Below the pieces are notes generated by a model. That model was not told the DNA's origin and did not search any database. It saw nothing but the letters and a program-made list of their open reading frames with translations. The translations under genes were made by a program, and so were the position numbers. From positions 60,726,107 through 60,790,106 of the forward strand of contig OZ024912.1 of the NCBI GenBank assembly GCA_964017125.1: DNA of 64,000 nt. The letters run 5' to 3'. This document shows, in pieces, positions 35,480 to 48,139 of this stretch. The first letter of the stretch is position 1; each line of letters opens with the position of its first letter. Origin of the DNA: Flabesymbios commensalis. Taxonomy: Eukaryota; Annelida; Polychaeta; Terebellida; Flabelligeridae.

Positions 35480-36820
35480 TAAAATGGTATCGAAAATTTA
35501 GTGCTGAAACGTGATGTCCAAAAGATAAGTTAGTTATGCTATATTTAAGAATCTTTTATCAGTGAACGGGAATTATTTCACAATCAACTACTGGTTTTCT
35601 TTACGTCTCTCTTGGTAAGTTGCCATGAAAAATATTGTTTCAGAGAAGATCTTTCCAAATGAAATAACCATAATCTGATAATGGCCAATACCTGGATGTC
35701 GCATGGTGTTTAGTGATGTCGAACATAATGGTACTTATCTTGTTACAAAGAACCATTTATTCTAAGATGCAAATATCTTGGTAACTATTTGGATTTGTTT
35801 TTCTTCATAGGGCCTACCTATGCTGGTATGTGGGTTTGTCTGCAGTTTGATGGTGACGAAAACAAACTGGGGGCACCTAGACGGAGCACATGTCTGGCAC
35901 TTCTTTTCCAGACAGGGAGCTGGATGTTGTTTATGGACTCCAGAAATTCAAACAAAATGGCCGCCGTGTATAGGGCCTACTGTTCATGCAGATTCGAAGT
36001 TTATATTTCCTGACACGACCTTAAAAACTTATTAACGGTGGCGGCCATACATTTTTTCAGCGTCACAAATTGACTGTAGGGCCTACACCACTTAACTAGA
36101 CAGTCAGATAAGGGTGTGCAGACATCACACTGGTGCCTCGCGTGTTTTTTCAATAGGCAGCTTGTCAACCGGGGGCAGGACCGGTTGACAATGTTGACTA
36201 GGGGGCACCTGAACATGAATCTGAAGTGATTTTTTTAAATTGCATTATTCTGTGATAAATATTGTCTGGAATGACATGGTTCCCAAAAGTTTTATGTTAT
36301 GATTAATTCTAATAGGGCCTATTTCAAATTATACATAATGATATAATTTGTATTTCTTTGCAACATTAGGGCCTACATTTGATATTTTGTCCAACTAAGA
36401 TACACGTTAGAGATAGGACCTTGACCATCAATGTCTTGTTACGAGAGAGATACCATGTATTTGTAAACCTAAATCGGCGTGATTTACAATAAAAAGCTAG
36501 TATATATAACGAAGACGCCACTTAAACATTTTCATCATAAAGGACCATCGTCAAAACACATTTTTTTAGATATAATAGAGCGGATAAGCACTTTATGATA
36601 GAAGCATGGATTTTTTTATGCTATCTACAAATTGCAATGTTCATTTTCAGACGTGAGGCCATATTCAATTCGACCTCTGGTGACCGCTAGAGGTCAATGA
36701 CCTTGAATATTCAATTTAGCACTGTATGTTATTATAAAGTCCGCGAAAAAAACCCCATACTATTGGAATTTATGTATTTGCGTGTCTTTATTAATTTCAA
36801 AGTATAAAATGTTAGGTGCA
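35480..36820. other. Unassigned stretch
   Basis: No gene was recognised. A 74-residue plus-strand frame at 35,789-36,013 has no family resemblance. GGGGGCACCTGAAC-like words occur near 35,870 and, in the same orientation, near 36,200. Confidence 0.4.
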
Positions 36821-36829
36821 GTGACCATG

Positions 36830-38090
36830 GACCAGTGGTGTACTCTGAGAGCACAACAAAGTGTTCAGTTTGACTTATGGCTCAAAACACTTTCATTGGA
36901 AATCCTCATGATGTTGTATGCTAGAGCCATTCGCGAAGGTAACATTTGTGGTGCACAAGACAGATAATAAATGTTCTTCCATGGCCATTTTCCAATGTCA
37001 TTAGCAGAATTTTCATCAGAGGATCCGGTGGTGCAGTAGGTCTTACCGACAATCCGCCAACTTTCAGGCGTTGATTAGTGGCTGGTCCCGAAGTAGATCG
37101 CAGAAATTGAGGAAGATACCATGCTGTCACACCAAAAAGACAGCGAGAACGATCGCCATGAACGGCATCCAGAAGTCCAAGCAACATTTGTCAACGATGT
37201 CAGGTCGCTATCTGAAGTGGTTGAAGAGATAGGCAGACTATATCTGGAGAAATATGGTTGTAGACACCAGATATATCATGAACGTCACTGTTTGGGAAAC
37301 AGGGAGGAATGTTGAAATACTTGGTGAAGAACAGTACCCCAGGTTTGTCAAATAAAAACTTTTCGAGTCTGCAAAACCTATCATAGAACCACTGCATAAA
37401 ACAAGCTACCACTGTTCAGTCGCCCATAATAACATCACTTAAGAATGACTGCACTCTTTTGTCACGCTTTTATATATCTTCCCACATGAGAATCAATCTG
37501 CCCCTCTTCTACTCTCCTTGGGAGACAAGCTGGGGCTTGGCACAAAAAAGCAAACATCCTTCATTGTCTTGAAAAAGAGAACACACGACCAATAAACACC
37601 CCTGTTGTAAACGTTAAATTCTTGGATGGTGCAGCCATTGTGCAGATGCTTAATACCGGAACAGCAAAAACGTTCCAAGATTATGAAGACATGTATCTTC
37701 TCAGCTAGATATAGCCAATCGTGTGGACATCATCTGTGATGTGTACAAGACAGATAGTTTGAAAAGCACAGCCAGAGAGAATTTAAGAGAGGCAGATAGG
37801 TCCGAAGACAAATAACCGTTACTCCCTACCACAGCTATTCCCTCAAACTGTAAAGACCTCCTTCGTGTGGACGATATTAAAACTGAACTATTCCGGTTCT
37901 TGTCGCATCAAGTTACGAGAATCACAACCAAGGAAGGTGCAGCCATATACGCAACTTTGAAAGGGAATGTGTTGTGCTCATGTGGCGGCAACCATTCTGG
38001 ACCCAATTGCCAGAAGCATCACAGTCATGCTATGAACTAATTCGTTGCGGATGCTTGAAAGATTGTTGTGGCCGGTGCAAATGAATAAAA
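36830..38090 (+). pseudogene. Decayed copy of the HEEAD / HAFTGCD protein family
   Basis: Plus-strand pieces, in family order across several frames: FDLWLKTLSLEILMMLYAR, TFVNDVRSLSEVVEEIG, ILGEEQYPRFVK, FPHENQSAPLLLSLGDKL, FLDGAAIVQML and GTAKTFQDYEDM, VDIICDVYKTDSLKSTAREN, then DDIKTELFRFLSHQVTRITT. The copy breaks off before the HEEAD motif. Stops and frame changes are frequent, so it is an old pseudogene. The function of the family is unknown to me. Its multi-copy state suggests a mobile or often retrocopied gene. Confidence 0.7.
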
Positions 38091-38616
38091 CGAGCTAATG
38101 ATAATTTGCAATATTTTTTTGATATAACACATCTGTATTTCCGCCATCACTGCGTATTTAGTCCGATTGAAGTAGATAGATACCATATTTTAACACCAAG
38201 AAAGTCATTGACCTTCAAATCATTTAGTTTCAAGGTCAAGGGGTAAAACTTTTACTTAGATATATAACTAGAGTGTTTCAAGTTCAAACTAATTACAATT
38301 TAGCTAACAATGAAAATTTATGATGATACATGGTGCAACAATTGCAAATTTTAGATGTCCGTATTCAATGACCCCTGACGGTCAACAAAGGTCAAATTCC
38401 AGGTGGTGCCACGTCTGAAAATAAAATTTAAGATATGTAGAACCCCGAAAAAAATCAACTGTACATCGCATAATAAGTATCCGTATGGTTCGTTTGTCGC
38501 ATCTTTGTAAGCATTCATAAAATATCCTCTTTGACTAGGGAAAAAAATTGAACCCAAAGTTTCTACTTGGAGTTTGTCACGTCTCATTCAAAATGGAATA
38601 CTATAATTACACTTAA

Positions 38617-38760
38617 AGGGACTGGCCCAGGCTAAACTCATAAAAAAAATCGGTGGTTTTATTTTGGCTTCTTAATATGACCATATGATGTAAACATGTT
38701 CATAGACTAAAACTGCAAAAGTTTTTTTAATTTTTGTGCTGCGCAATTCAAGATATATTT
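38617..38760. repeat. Dispersed repeat R1, copy 2
   Basis: It matches 5,948-6,075 in the same orientation, including TTATTTTGGCTTCTTAATAT and ACATGTTCATAGACTA. One copy lies 32 kb from the other, in unrelated surroundings. Confidence 0.85.
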
Positions 38761-39004
38761 TGATATTCTAACTTGTCTCCTTGGTTCTTTCCCTAATTAG
38801 GCGACATTTAGGATTCTGGCCTATGAGGAAGACCAATACAGTTCTGTTTACAAAATATTATCCCGAATTTTCGTCTACTGCACTCAAACAGCCTGAAGCG
38901 CGGCCTCGGAGTTCGGGTTCTAGTTTTATAATAAAATTATTTGACTAGTATCTAAAAGGTGTCTGATCGAATAAGGTTGCGGAGAGGGTGCCTAAACTAG
39001 CATG

Positions 39005-39250
39005 GGCATTTTGAGGAAGTCACATTCGGTCAAGTGCGCACATTCTACCCTCACTATTCCAAGTAGGCTTATCACTCACCCCAAGTGCGCCCATTTTATC
39101 CTCACCCACCCAAGTCACACTCACGCAAGTGTGCACATTTTACCCGCACTCACTGAAGCATCACTCATCCAAGCACGTGCATTTTACACTCATCCACTCA
39201 CTCACTTGAATCGCACTCACATAAGTTGCACTCAAGCAAGGTGCACATGC
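39005..39250. repeat. Degenerate tandem repeat, about 45-bp units
   Basis: Variants of AAGTGCGCACATTTTACCC followed by TCACTCACCC recur about five times. Confidence 0.75.
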
Positions 39251-39378
39251 GCGCCTTTCCCCTATATTCCCCAGTTGTAGGCCTATAATATAGGCTACTA
39301 ATAGTTCCTCTTTTAGAAGTCGCTGCAAACAGTCGGTGCCAGGCTTATGTTCAATGTATTAAGAAATGCATCGGTGCT

Positions 39379-39519
39379 CAGTGGCGGATCCAGGATCTGA
39401 AAATAGGGGGGGGGCGCCCGGGGTTTTTGGGGCTTTCCCCCAAGATTTTTTTGAAAATTTTAGTCAATTTAGGGGCTTTTTTAATGTATTTGCCAAAAAA
39501 GGGGGCGGATCCGCCACTG
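39379..39519. mobile_element. Miniature inverted-repeat element with CAGTGGCGGATCC ends
   Basis: The left end CAGTGGCGGATCCAGG and right end GGGCGGATCCGCCACTG are inverse. This end sequence is widespread in animals and I associate it with hAT-type (Tip100-like) miniature elements, from memory. The 141-bp interior is G/C-tract rich on the left and has no coding content. It lies about 130 bp upstream of GSS exon 1. Confidence 0.85.
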
Positions 39520-39650
39520 AAGCACAACTATGTTACCAGTTTAAATGTATTTGAGGCTTTAGAGTATAGAGGTTCATAATATTATTATAAATAATAATAT
39601 TTATTGAGCTGTGATCCACTCACAACACTATACCGGTCTATTATTTCAGA

Positions 39651-39759
39651 ATGGCTCAATATCAAGATTTAGATACAAGAGGGTGTATGCCTGATGATAT
39701 AACAGATGAAGAGCTAGAAGACCTGGCCGATATAGCCAAAGATTATCTGGTCAGTCATG
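39651..39759 (+). CDS. GSS: Glutathione synthetase, first coding exon
   Basis: The exon starts at ATG and encodes 36 residues (MAQYQDLDTRGCMPDD, then ITDEELEDLADIAKDYLVSH) plus one base, ending at a GTGAGT donor. N-terminal acidic helices match the start of animal glutathione synthetases, and the length fits: 116 residues for the three exons against about 117 in the human protein. Glutathione synthetase joins gamma-glutamylcysteine and glycine using ATP, as a cytosolic dimer, the second step of glutathione synthesis. CTATTATTTCAG just before the ATG looks like a splice acceptor, so an upstream noncoding exon may exist. The donor is phase 1 and fits exon 2. Confidence 0.75.
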
Positions 39760-39894
39760 GTGAGTGATTAATAATCATAAATATCGATAAAATAGTCGAA
39801 ATGTTTTGTAAAAAATCTTTTACAAATTTGTTCATATGTGTGGGTGTCAAGGGAACACTGAAGTGCGATTCACAACATACAATGATAACGTGAC

Positions 39895-40160
39895 CATAAT
39901 TAACTATTGCAACATATTAAACTATATTTGAATATTGTGACATACATGTAACTATATTTGAATATTGTGACCTAACTATAGTTCAATATTATGAGGTAGG
40001 CTAACTATATTTGAATATTGTGACAACTTTATTTGAATATTGCTGCATAACTACATGGTTGTATATTGTGACGTAACTATAGTTGAATAATGTGACGTAA
40101 CTATAGGTGAATGTTGTGTATAGGAATATGGTTGTACATTGTGACGTTACTATTTTATAA
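39895..40160. repeat. About 30-bp tandem repeat in GSS intron 1
   Basis: Variants of AACTATATTTGAATATTGTG recur roughly eight times with spacings near 30 bp. It sits 320 bp before the 32-bp satellite but has a different sequence. Confidence 0.8.
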
Positions 40161-40481
40161 GTTGATAACAGTTGACTATCACGACATGACGAAAATTGAT
40201 TACAACTGACAATAGTTGTGTGACATGACGCTACAGTAATTTACTATTATTTTCCCATCTACCTATTAATGTGTAAATGTGAAAACACACTTATGCACGT
40301 ATATGATACATTAGATACATGATATACATTATATTTTGTTTGATAATGATATATTTTGTAATTATTTTAACTTGGAGTGGCTTACATTCTTTATTCTTTC
40401 TTCCTTTTTTATCTATAATTTGCTATAATAATTATATTCAATCTATAATAACTCAATTGAATTGTTTCTTTCTATTTTTCA

Positions 40482-43400
40482 GCACAAGCCTATGTATACA
40501 GGCCTCGCAGCCGCACAAGCCATATGTATACAGGCCTCGCAGCCGCGAAAGCCATATGTATACAGGCCTCGCAGCCGCACAAGCCATATGTATACAGGCC
40601 TCGCAGCCGCACAAGCCATATGTATACAGGCCTCGCAGCTGCACAAGCCATATGTATACAGTTATCGCAGCCGCACAAGCCATATATGTAAACAGGTCTC
40701 GCAGCCGCACGAGCCATATGTATACAGGGCTCGCAGCTGCACAAGCCATATGTATACCGGCCTCGCAGTCGCACAAGCCATATCTATGCAGGCAGTGCAC
40801 AAGCCATATGTATACAGGCCTCGCAGCAGCACAACCCATATATGTATACAGGCCTCGCAGCCACACAAACAATATCTATACAGGCCACGCAGCCGCACAA
40901 GCCATATGTATACAGGCCTCGCAGCTGCACAAACAATATCTATACAGGCCTCGTAGCCGCACAAGCCATATGTATGCAGGCCTCTCAGCCGCACAAGCCA
41001 TATGTATACGGGCGTCGCAGCCGCTTAAGCCATATGTATGCAGGCCTCGCAGCCGCACAAGCCATATGTATACAGGCCTCGCAGCCGCACAAGCCATATG
41101 TATACAGGCCTCACAGCCGCACGAGCCATATGTATACAGGGCTCGCAGCTGCACAAGCCATATGTATACAGGCCTCGCAGCCGCACAAACAATATGTATA
41201 CAGGCCTCGCAGCCACACAAACAATATGTATACAGGCCTCGCAGCCGCAAAGCCATATGTATACAGGCCTCGCAGCAGCACAAGCCATATGTATACAGGT
41301 ATCGCAGCTGCACAAGCCATATATGTATACAGGCCTCGCAGCCGCACAAGCCATATGTATACAGGCCTCGCAGCCGCACAAGCCATATGTATACAGGCCT
41401 CACAGCTCCACAAGCCATATGTTTACAGGCCTCGCAGCTGCAAAAGCCATATGTATACAGGCCTCACAGCTCCACACGCCATATGTTTACAGGCCTCGCA
41501 GCCTCACAAGCCATATGTATACAGGCATCGCAGCCGCACAAGCCATATGTATACAGGCCTCGCAGCCGCACGAGCCATATGTATACATGGCTCGCAGCTG
41601 CACAAGCCATATGTATACAGGCCTCGCAGCCGCACAAGCCATATCTATGCAGGCAGTGCACAAACCATATGTATACAGGCCTCGCAGCCGCACAAACAAT
41701 ATGTATACAGGCCTCGCAGCCACGCAAACAATATGTATACAGGCCACGCAGCCGCACAAGCCATATGTATACAGGCGTCGCAGCCGCACAAGCCATATGT
41801 ATACGGGCCTCGCAGCTGCGCAAGCCATATGTATACAGGCGTCGCAGCCGCTCAAGCCATATGTATAGAGGCCTCGCAGCCGCACACGCCATATGTATAC
41901 AGGCCTTGCAGCCGCACAAGCCATAATATATACAGGCCTCGCAGCCACACAAGTCATATGTATACAGGCCGCGCAGCCACACAAACAATATGTATACAGG
42001 CCTCGCAGCCGCACTAGCCATATGTATACGGGCCTCGCAGCCGCACAAGCCTTAGGCCTATATATACAGGCCTCGCAGCCGCACAAGCAATATGTATACA
42101 GGCATCGCAGCCTGCACAAGCCATATATGTATACAGGCCTCGCAGCCGCACAAGCCATATGTATACAGGCCTCGCAGCAGCACAAGCCATATGTATACAG
42201 GCCTCGCAGCCGCACGAGCCATATGTATACAGGATTCGCAGCTGCACAAGCCATATGTATACAGGCCTCGCAGCCGCACAAGCCATATCTATGCAGGCAG
42301 TGCACAAACCATATGTATACAGGCCTCGCAGCCGCACAAACAATATGTATACAGGCCTCGCAGCCACACAAACAATATGTATACAGGCCCCGCAGCCGCA
42401 AAGCCATATGTATACAGGCCTCGCAGACACACAAGCCATATGTATACAGGTATAGCAGCCGCACAAGCCATATATGTATACAGGCCTCGCAGCCGCACGA
42501 GCCATATGTGTGTATATAGGACTCGCAGCCGCACAAGCCATATGTATACGGGCCTCGCAGCTGCGCAAGCCATATGTATACAGGCGTCGCAGCCGCACAA
42601 GCCATATGTATACAGGCCTCGCAGCCCCACACGCCATATGTATACGGGCCTCGCAGCTGCACAAGCCATATGTATACAGGCGTCGCAGCCGCACAAGCCA
42701 TATGTATACAGGCCTTGCAGCCGCACGAGCCATAATATATACAGGCCTCGCAGCCACACAAGTCATATGTATACAGGCCGCGCAGCCACACAAACAATAT
42801 GTATACAGGCCTCGCAGCCGCACAAGCCATATTTATACGGGCCTCGCAGCCGCACAAGCCTGATGTATACAGGCCTCGCAGCCGCACAAGCAATATGTAT
42901 ACAGGCATCGCAGCCGCACAAGCCATATATGTATACAGGCCTCGCAGCCGCACAAGCCATATGTATACAGGCCTCGCAGCCGCACAAGCCATATGTATAC
43001 AGGCCTCGCAGCCGCACGAGCCATATGTATACAGGGCTCGCAGCTGCACAAGCCATATGTATACAGGCCTCGCAGCCGCACAAGCCATATCTATGCAGGC
43101 AGTGCACAAACCATATGTATACAGGCCTCGCAGCCGCACAAACAATATGTATACAGGCCTCGCAGCCACACAAACAATATGTATACAGGCCACGCAGCCG
43201 CACAAGCTATATGTATACAGGCGTCGCAGCCGCACAAGCCATATGTATACGGGCCTCGCAGCTGCGCAAGCCATATGTATACAGGCGTCGCAGCCGCACA
43301 AGCCATATGTATAGAGGCCTCGCAGCCGCACACGCCATATGTATACAGGCCTTGCAGCCGCACAAGCCATAATATATACAGGCCTCGCAGCCACACAAGT

Positions 43401-43830
43401 CATATGTATACAGGCCGCGCAGCCACACAAACAATATGTATACAGGCCTCGCAGCCGCACAAGCCATATGTATACGGGCCTCACAGCCGCACAAGCCTTA
43501 GGCCTATATATACAGGCCTCGCAGCCGCACAAGCAATATGTATACAGGCATCGCAGCCGCACTAGCCATATATGTATACAGGCCTCGCAGCCGCACAAGC
43601 CATATGTATACAGGCCTCGCAGCCGCACAAGCCATATGTATACAGGCCTCGCAGCCGCACGAGCCATATGTATACAGGGTTCGCAGCTGCACAAGCCATA
43701 TGTATACAGGCCTCGCAGCCGCACAAGCCATATCTATGCAGGCAGTGCACAAACCATATGTATACAGGCCTCGCAGCCGCACAAACAATATGTATACAGG
43801 CCTCGCAGCCACACAAACAATATGTATACA
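40482..43830. repeat. 32-bp satellite array, block 1 (GSS intron 1)
   Basis: About 105 head-to-tail monomers of 32 bp. Each contains three adjacent 6-bp palindromes, CATATG, GTATAC and AGGCCT, then CGCAGCC and GCACAAGC. Variants include ACAAACAAT for ACAAGCCAT, and shortened monomers at CTATGCAGGCAGTGCAC. Runs of variants recur in the same order every 640-855 bp, a higher-order repeat. The monomer has no stop in any of six frames and 32 is not divisible by 3, so long ORFs arise on both strands with 32-residue peptide periods. TTTCTATTTTTCAG, a good splice-acceptor sequence, stands at the left edge. Confidence 0.97.
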
Positions 43831-44479
43831 TAGTCAGGGGGTCAAATGCATATTTTTGGTCGAACCTGGAAAGTGGGTCCAAAGTTTTTTTCTCAATGTT
43901 TTCATGTTATATAGGTATTGTACTCCATGAAACTGCATGATGGCATTCTTACAACATTGAGCATTTTTATATAACACGTTTTCTAAAATCGCGTCAATCG
44001 GGACGCAAAATAATGGTTTTACACTGTTCGAGAAATACAAATATTTATATAAGGTGCCAAACTAATCTATATTTGCCATCATTGGAAATAGTATGTCTTC
44101 AGTGTTAACAAAAGTGAAGTCCTAATTGTACAAATCGATTGAACCAGAAGTTTTGAGTTATGTGAACCCTTTGACCCCAAGGCGTTCCATGATTATAATT
44201 ACCAGTGTAAAAAGCTCAAATTTCACAATAATGTTTGAGTGTGACCTATCAAAATGAAATGAATTTCATTACGAACCTGAATATGATGTCGTAGAGTAAC
44301 TATAAGACATATGTACCGCAATAATTAATATTCTATAAATATATCGACGAGATATATAATGTATAATTTTGCCCATACATTTTAAAATTTTGTATACTAC
44401 GTCATCCAACGATGTTAGCACTTAACATCACAACATTTTTTCAGAGATTTATACATTTTTAAAAGAAATCATTGTGTGG

Positions 44480-44720
44480 TGTATTGCCTCTGCCAAAGGA
44501 GGTTATGTTTTTGGTCACGATGGTTTGTCTGTCCGTCAGTAGGATTATTTACAAAGCAATGAATGTATTTGCATGAAACTTTTATCAGAGTTGCGTCTCG
44601 GGCCAAGGAACGATCCATTAAATTTGGAAATGATCCTGTTTAGTTTACGACCCGGATCCAATACACAATCACTGCGGCGGAAGTTTGCAGTCTCTAACTG
44701 ACTGTCTAGTTCTATATGAT
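44480..44720 (+). repeat. Dispersed repeat of the AAGGAGGTTATGTTTTTGG type, nested
   Basis: TTGCCTCTGCCAAAGGAGG and TTATGTTTTTGGTCACG stand at the left, and GCGGCGGAAGTTTGCAGTCT at the right. I recognise this pair from a repeat family common in many animal genomes, where the right part usually reads GGCGGAGGTNTGCGCTCTC. It lies inside the 4.3-kb transposon. Confidence 0.6.
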
Positions 44721-47700
44721 ATGTCTATGTTTCTGCAAGTAGTACCTATCACATTATACCTTTATGGCAACGTATGGGTGCTCCATGGCTAGATTCAATT
44801 GATGACAGGTATTGTAACCCCCATCCAAGCGTTATGCTTTGTGAATAAAAATAAATTTGAAATTATTTTCATTCATTTGGAATTACTTGTGCGAACTGTT
44901 CGTCGTGATTGATAATTCAGACCAAGAGGGCTCAGCAGCGAATGACAAGAAATCATGACCCATCCACAGTCTATGTTTTCTTTTAAACGCGATAAAACAA
45001 CAATTAAAAGGTTTTCAAAAGAGTCATCAAGACGACCGCAGATTATCATGATCTTGATAAAGTGTTTACCAGATACTATGATCCAAAAAATTGTGACATG
45101 CCTGCGTCTTTCGCTCTACCAGAGTTGCCACTAAACCAAGAGAGCGAGGTAAACATGTTAGAAAAGGGCCAATGAAGGTTCAATTTTATGGGCATTTTTT
45201 CATGAAATCTACAAACCATCAAACTGTCAAACTGAATAATTTGTAGAAAAGCAGACAGTGTGTGACACTCAAAACACTCGTAGCATAATTATACATAATT
45301 GCATAGGCTTACCACATATTGATATGCCACATGCACACCATGACACTGCTATAACAGTTATGACACATTTCCAGACAGGCCCCTATTTACAATTATGAAA
45401 TCAAATCTGCAACTGCATAAAATGATGACAGATGTCCTTTGGGTGTATCCAGATAATTGTTTGCCAGAGACGTATCCCAGGGTTGGTGGTATACATCTCT
45501 TCATGGGTGTCATCGGTGTACAACTCTGATGCAGGATCAGTACCGTGGTGCAGACTTACATTTATGCATTTAAACACAAAATAAAGCCAATGTTACCCAA
45601 GATAATGTGATGATAAATAAACCCTAGCACCCGAAGGGTGGTGAGAGTGAGATAAAGGCAACGCAACTTGTATAAAAGCCGCTTTTAGCCTTTCCAATTC
45701 TTCATTAGTATACAATACTCATTGAAGATGTCTGGTTGGCAAGGGTGGCAAGGAACCTGGAAACGGAAGCATTTTAAAATTTAATTAATTTAGATGCACC
45801 GTCGGCGAACAGAGGGTCGCGTTGGTCTAAATGAGGTGTTGAATCAGCCAGTAGCTATCCTGTATCTCGCAAAGTCAGAATGAGAATAGGCCGATACAGT
45901 TGTAATTTTCTTTAGCAGATCATTTAAATGTACATCTGATCATTGATTTTATAAAACCTATGTCTCTTATGCATATTTAAATTCACTTAGTATGTTAACA
46001 TACCTAAAATTGAGCTCTGCGCTTGCTGTCCAACATGTTGCTTTCCAAGATAATATTACTACATCTAGTCTTTAATATATGCGTTACTACAATTCCAGCA
46101 CTAAATTTTGTGCACGAATAGCCAGATGTAGGGTATCTAACCTGAAACATATCCCTGTTCCAACAGCTTTGGTGACTGCTGCTTGTAATAACAGGATGAA
46201 GGTCTTATTCAAAACATACACAAGAGCACATGCACACTCTTAATACCAGGACCGATCTAAATAGCAAAAATCCGAAAGTCGCATATATATATAATTGATA
46301 TATAATTATCAAAGACGATAATTACTAAGGATCTGACAACAGCATATAGTTACACAGCTTTAGGAGACAAATATTGATATTCCCATTATAATGCAATCGC
46401 CTATACATAATGTGTCATAGAAATTAAAGTGACCACTGCTGAATATTTTGACCTCATTCCTAACCTGCTGCCAGGACCCTCCTTGTCACGATGTGATACT
46501 ATGGTTGGATGCTTTGGTATTGGTATTATCGGAGATATTAATGTCTTCTGGCTCAATGTAGTAAGGAACTTATTCTGTGGTTAGTAACACGGCGAGGGGA
46601 GCATCACCTGTTGATAATTATGTTAATTGCCATCACCTGGGCAAGCCTTCCGGGAACATTTGAAAATAGAACTTTTTGCTTGAGCCACAGAAGTTAGATC
46701 CGTTAGCATATGAATGGAGCATAGACGGGAATATGTTATGTTCAACTACAGTCCCTGAATAAGGTCAACTGATCTCAGATTGCATCTCAACTGGTCCCTA
46801 ATTACATAAAAAAATCTTCATATGGTTGCTCCAGTAAGAACTATGTCATAGTGTTCGATGTGGAAGCAACAAAGCAGGAATACAGGACGCATCGCCATTG
46901 TCTAAGAATATGATGCATACTACTACTCTATGAACACAGATGATGAAACAAACAATGAACAGGAAGGTAGTAGTAGCTTTAATATAAATATATAGCAAAT
47001 GACAAAATTTTGTCGAAGGTGGTGGTATCATTGCTGATTATTTAACTTGTTTAAGATAAAGAACTATTTTTTTCAATAACTATTACGTACAATTTTGGTA
47101 GTTTAGCAGGTACAGTAACCTCTGAATTATTACACCACATATTAATAATTGATGTATCCATATAGTCAGATATAGATATGCTGTGATATTGGAACTATAA
47201 ATAAGAAAAAAAAAGGTTAAATATCGTGAATTATTTAGTCATATGTTAAACTGTTATAGCACAAGAAGGGAACATATACGTCACAGTTAAATTCAGACCA
47301 CATTTTCATTGATGAACCAACTTATTTCGCACAATACAATCATTTGCCTTGACACAGAGGCTGGGATTTAACTTTACCCAATTAGGGCCCACAAATTTCC
47401 TCTGTGTGTCCCAATAGCGGCCGGGCATCTAAACATTGGGGAAGTGTCGGGTCAATGCAGCCAATCAGCGTTACAGATAATGGCCCAACATTGGGTTAGT
47501 GAATCATGTTGACTGGCCCATGCAATAGAATGCCAGCGTGTAATACATTGCTACACTATTCAAACAATATAATAATCCCCTTATCTTTCATTCCAGCAAA
47601 TATATACATGTACGGTCACGTAGGCCACATTTGGAGTGTGGCCTAGATAAGCGAGAATATGTGAGCGACAGGTTATCTAGTTTATTAGGATTATGACACT

Positions 47701-47925
47701 TCATAACAAAAACCTAAATTATAAGGCAATGAATACAGGTTCAGCTATGGAAACATGTAGAAATGTGGAGGATGTAATATACAAACGATACTGAATTAGG
47801 CATGTTTGACCTGATTTTGTGACCTTTGACCTTGAACTATAGCTTTGACCTTTGACCCAATGATATGTATTATTAATATACATTAATATACAAACAATAA
47901 AACTAATAACTATCAGTTGTGTGAA
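44720..47925. other. Interior of the 4.3-kb transposon, no recognised gene
   Basis: About 3.2 kb with only short frames. 47,400-47,540 carries GGCCCAACATTGGGTT-type words related to the hairpin elements at 53,514 and 55,802. 47,805-47,860 carries repeated TGACCTTTGACC-type words, which resemble nuclear-receptor half-sites but are common by chance in such DNA. Confidence 0.5.
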
Positions 47926-48139
47926 TATATAAAGTGATTTTCTGTTTTTCCCGATCACGTAAAACCACTATTTTGTGCCGCGATAGGCGAAAAAATGTAA
48001 AACTCGTTATTTCAAAATGCTCAATGCTGTGAGAATGCCATCACGCGGTTTCATAGAGTACAATACCCATATAACATGAAAACATTGAGAAAAAAACTTT
48101 GGACTCACTTTCCAGGTTCAGCTCCTGGCCCCCTGACTA

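Larger units (their letters stand above)
43831..48139. mobile_element. Non-autonomous DNA transposon, 4.3 kb, splitting the satellite
   Basis: The ends are inverted: TAGTCAGGGGG on the left and CCCCCTGACTA on the right. Imperfect inverted repeats of about 215 bp share CAAAGTTTTTTTCTCAATG and TTTTCATGTTATAT. The flanking ACA is duplicated (43,828-43,830 and 48,140-48,142). The array segment near 42,381, identical in context but uninterrupted, serves as the empty site. No transposase ORF is present. A 3-bp duplication fits PIF/Harbinger- or CACTA-like groups, but the termini match neither clearly. Confidence 0.88.

Noticed and set aside
40319-41926. A 535-residue ORF with a hydrophobic N-terminus that could suggest a signal peptide or membrane anchor
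   Set aside because: The first 55 codons are AT-rich intron sequence with a splice-acceptor-like end. The rest is satellite.
47805-47860. TGACCTTTGACC words as nuclear-receptor binding sites
   Set aside because: They lie inside a transposon and are part of short internal repeats. No other evidence of regulation.
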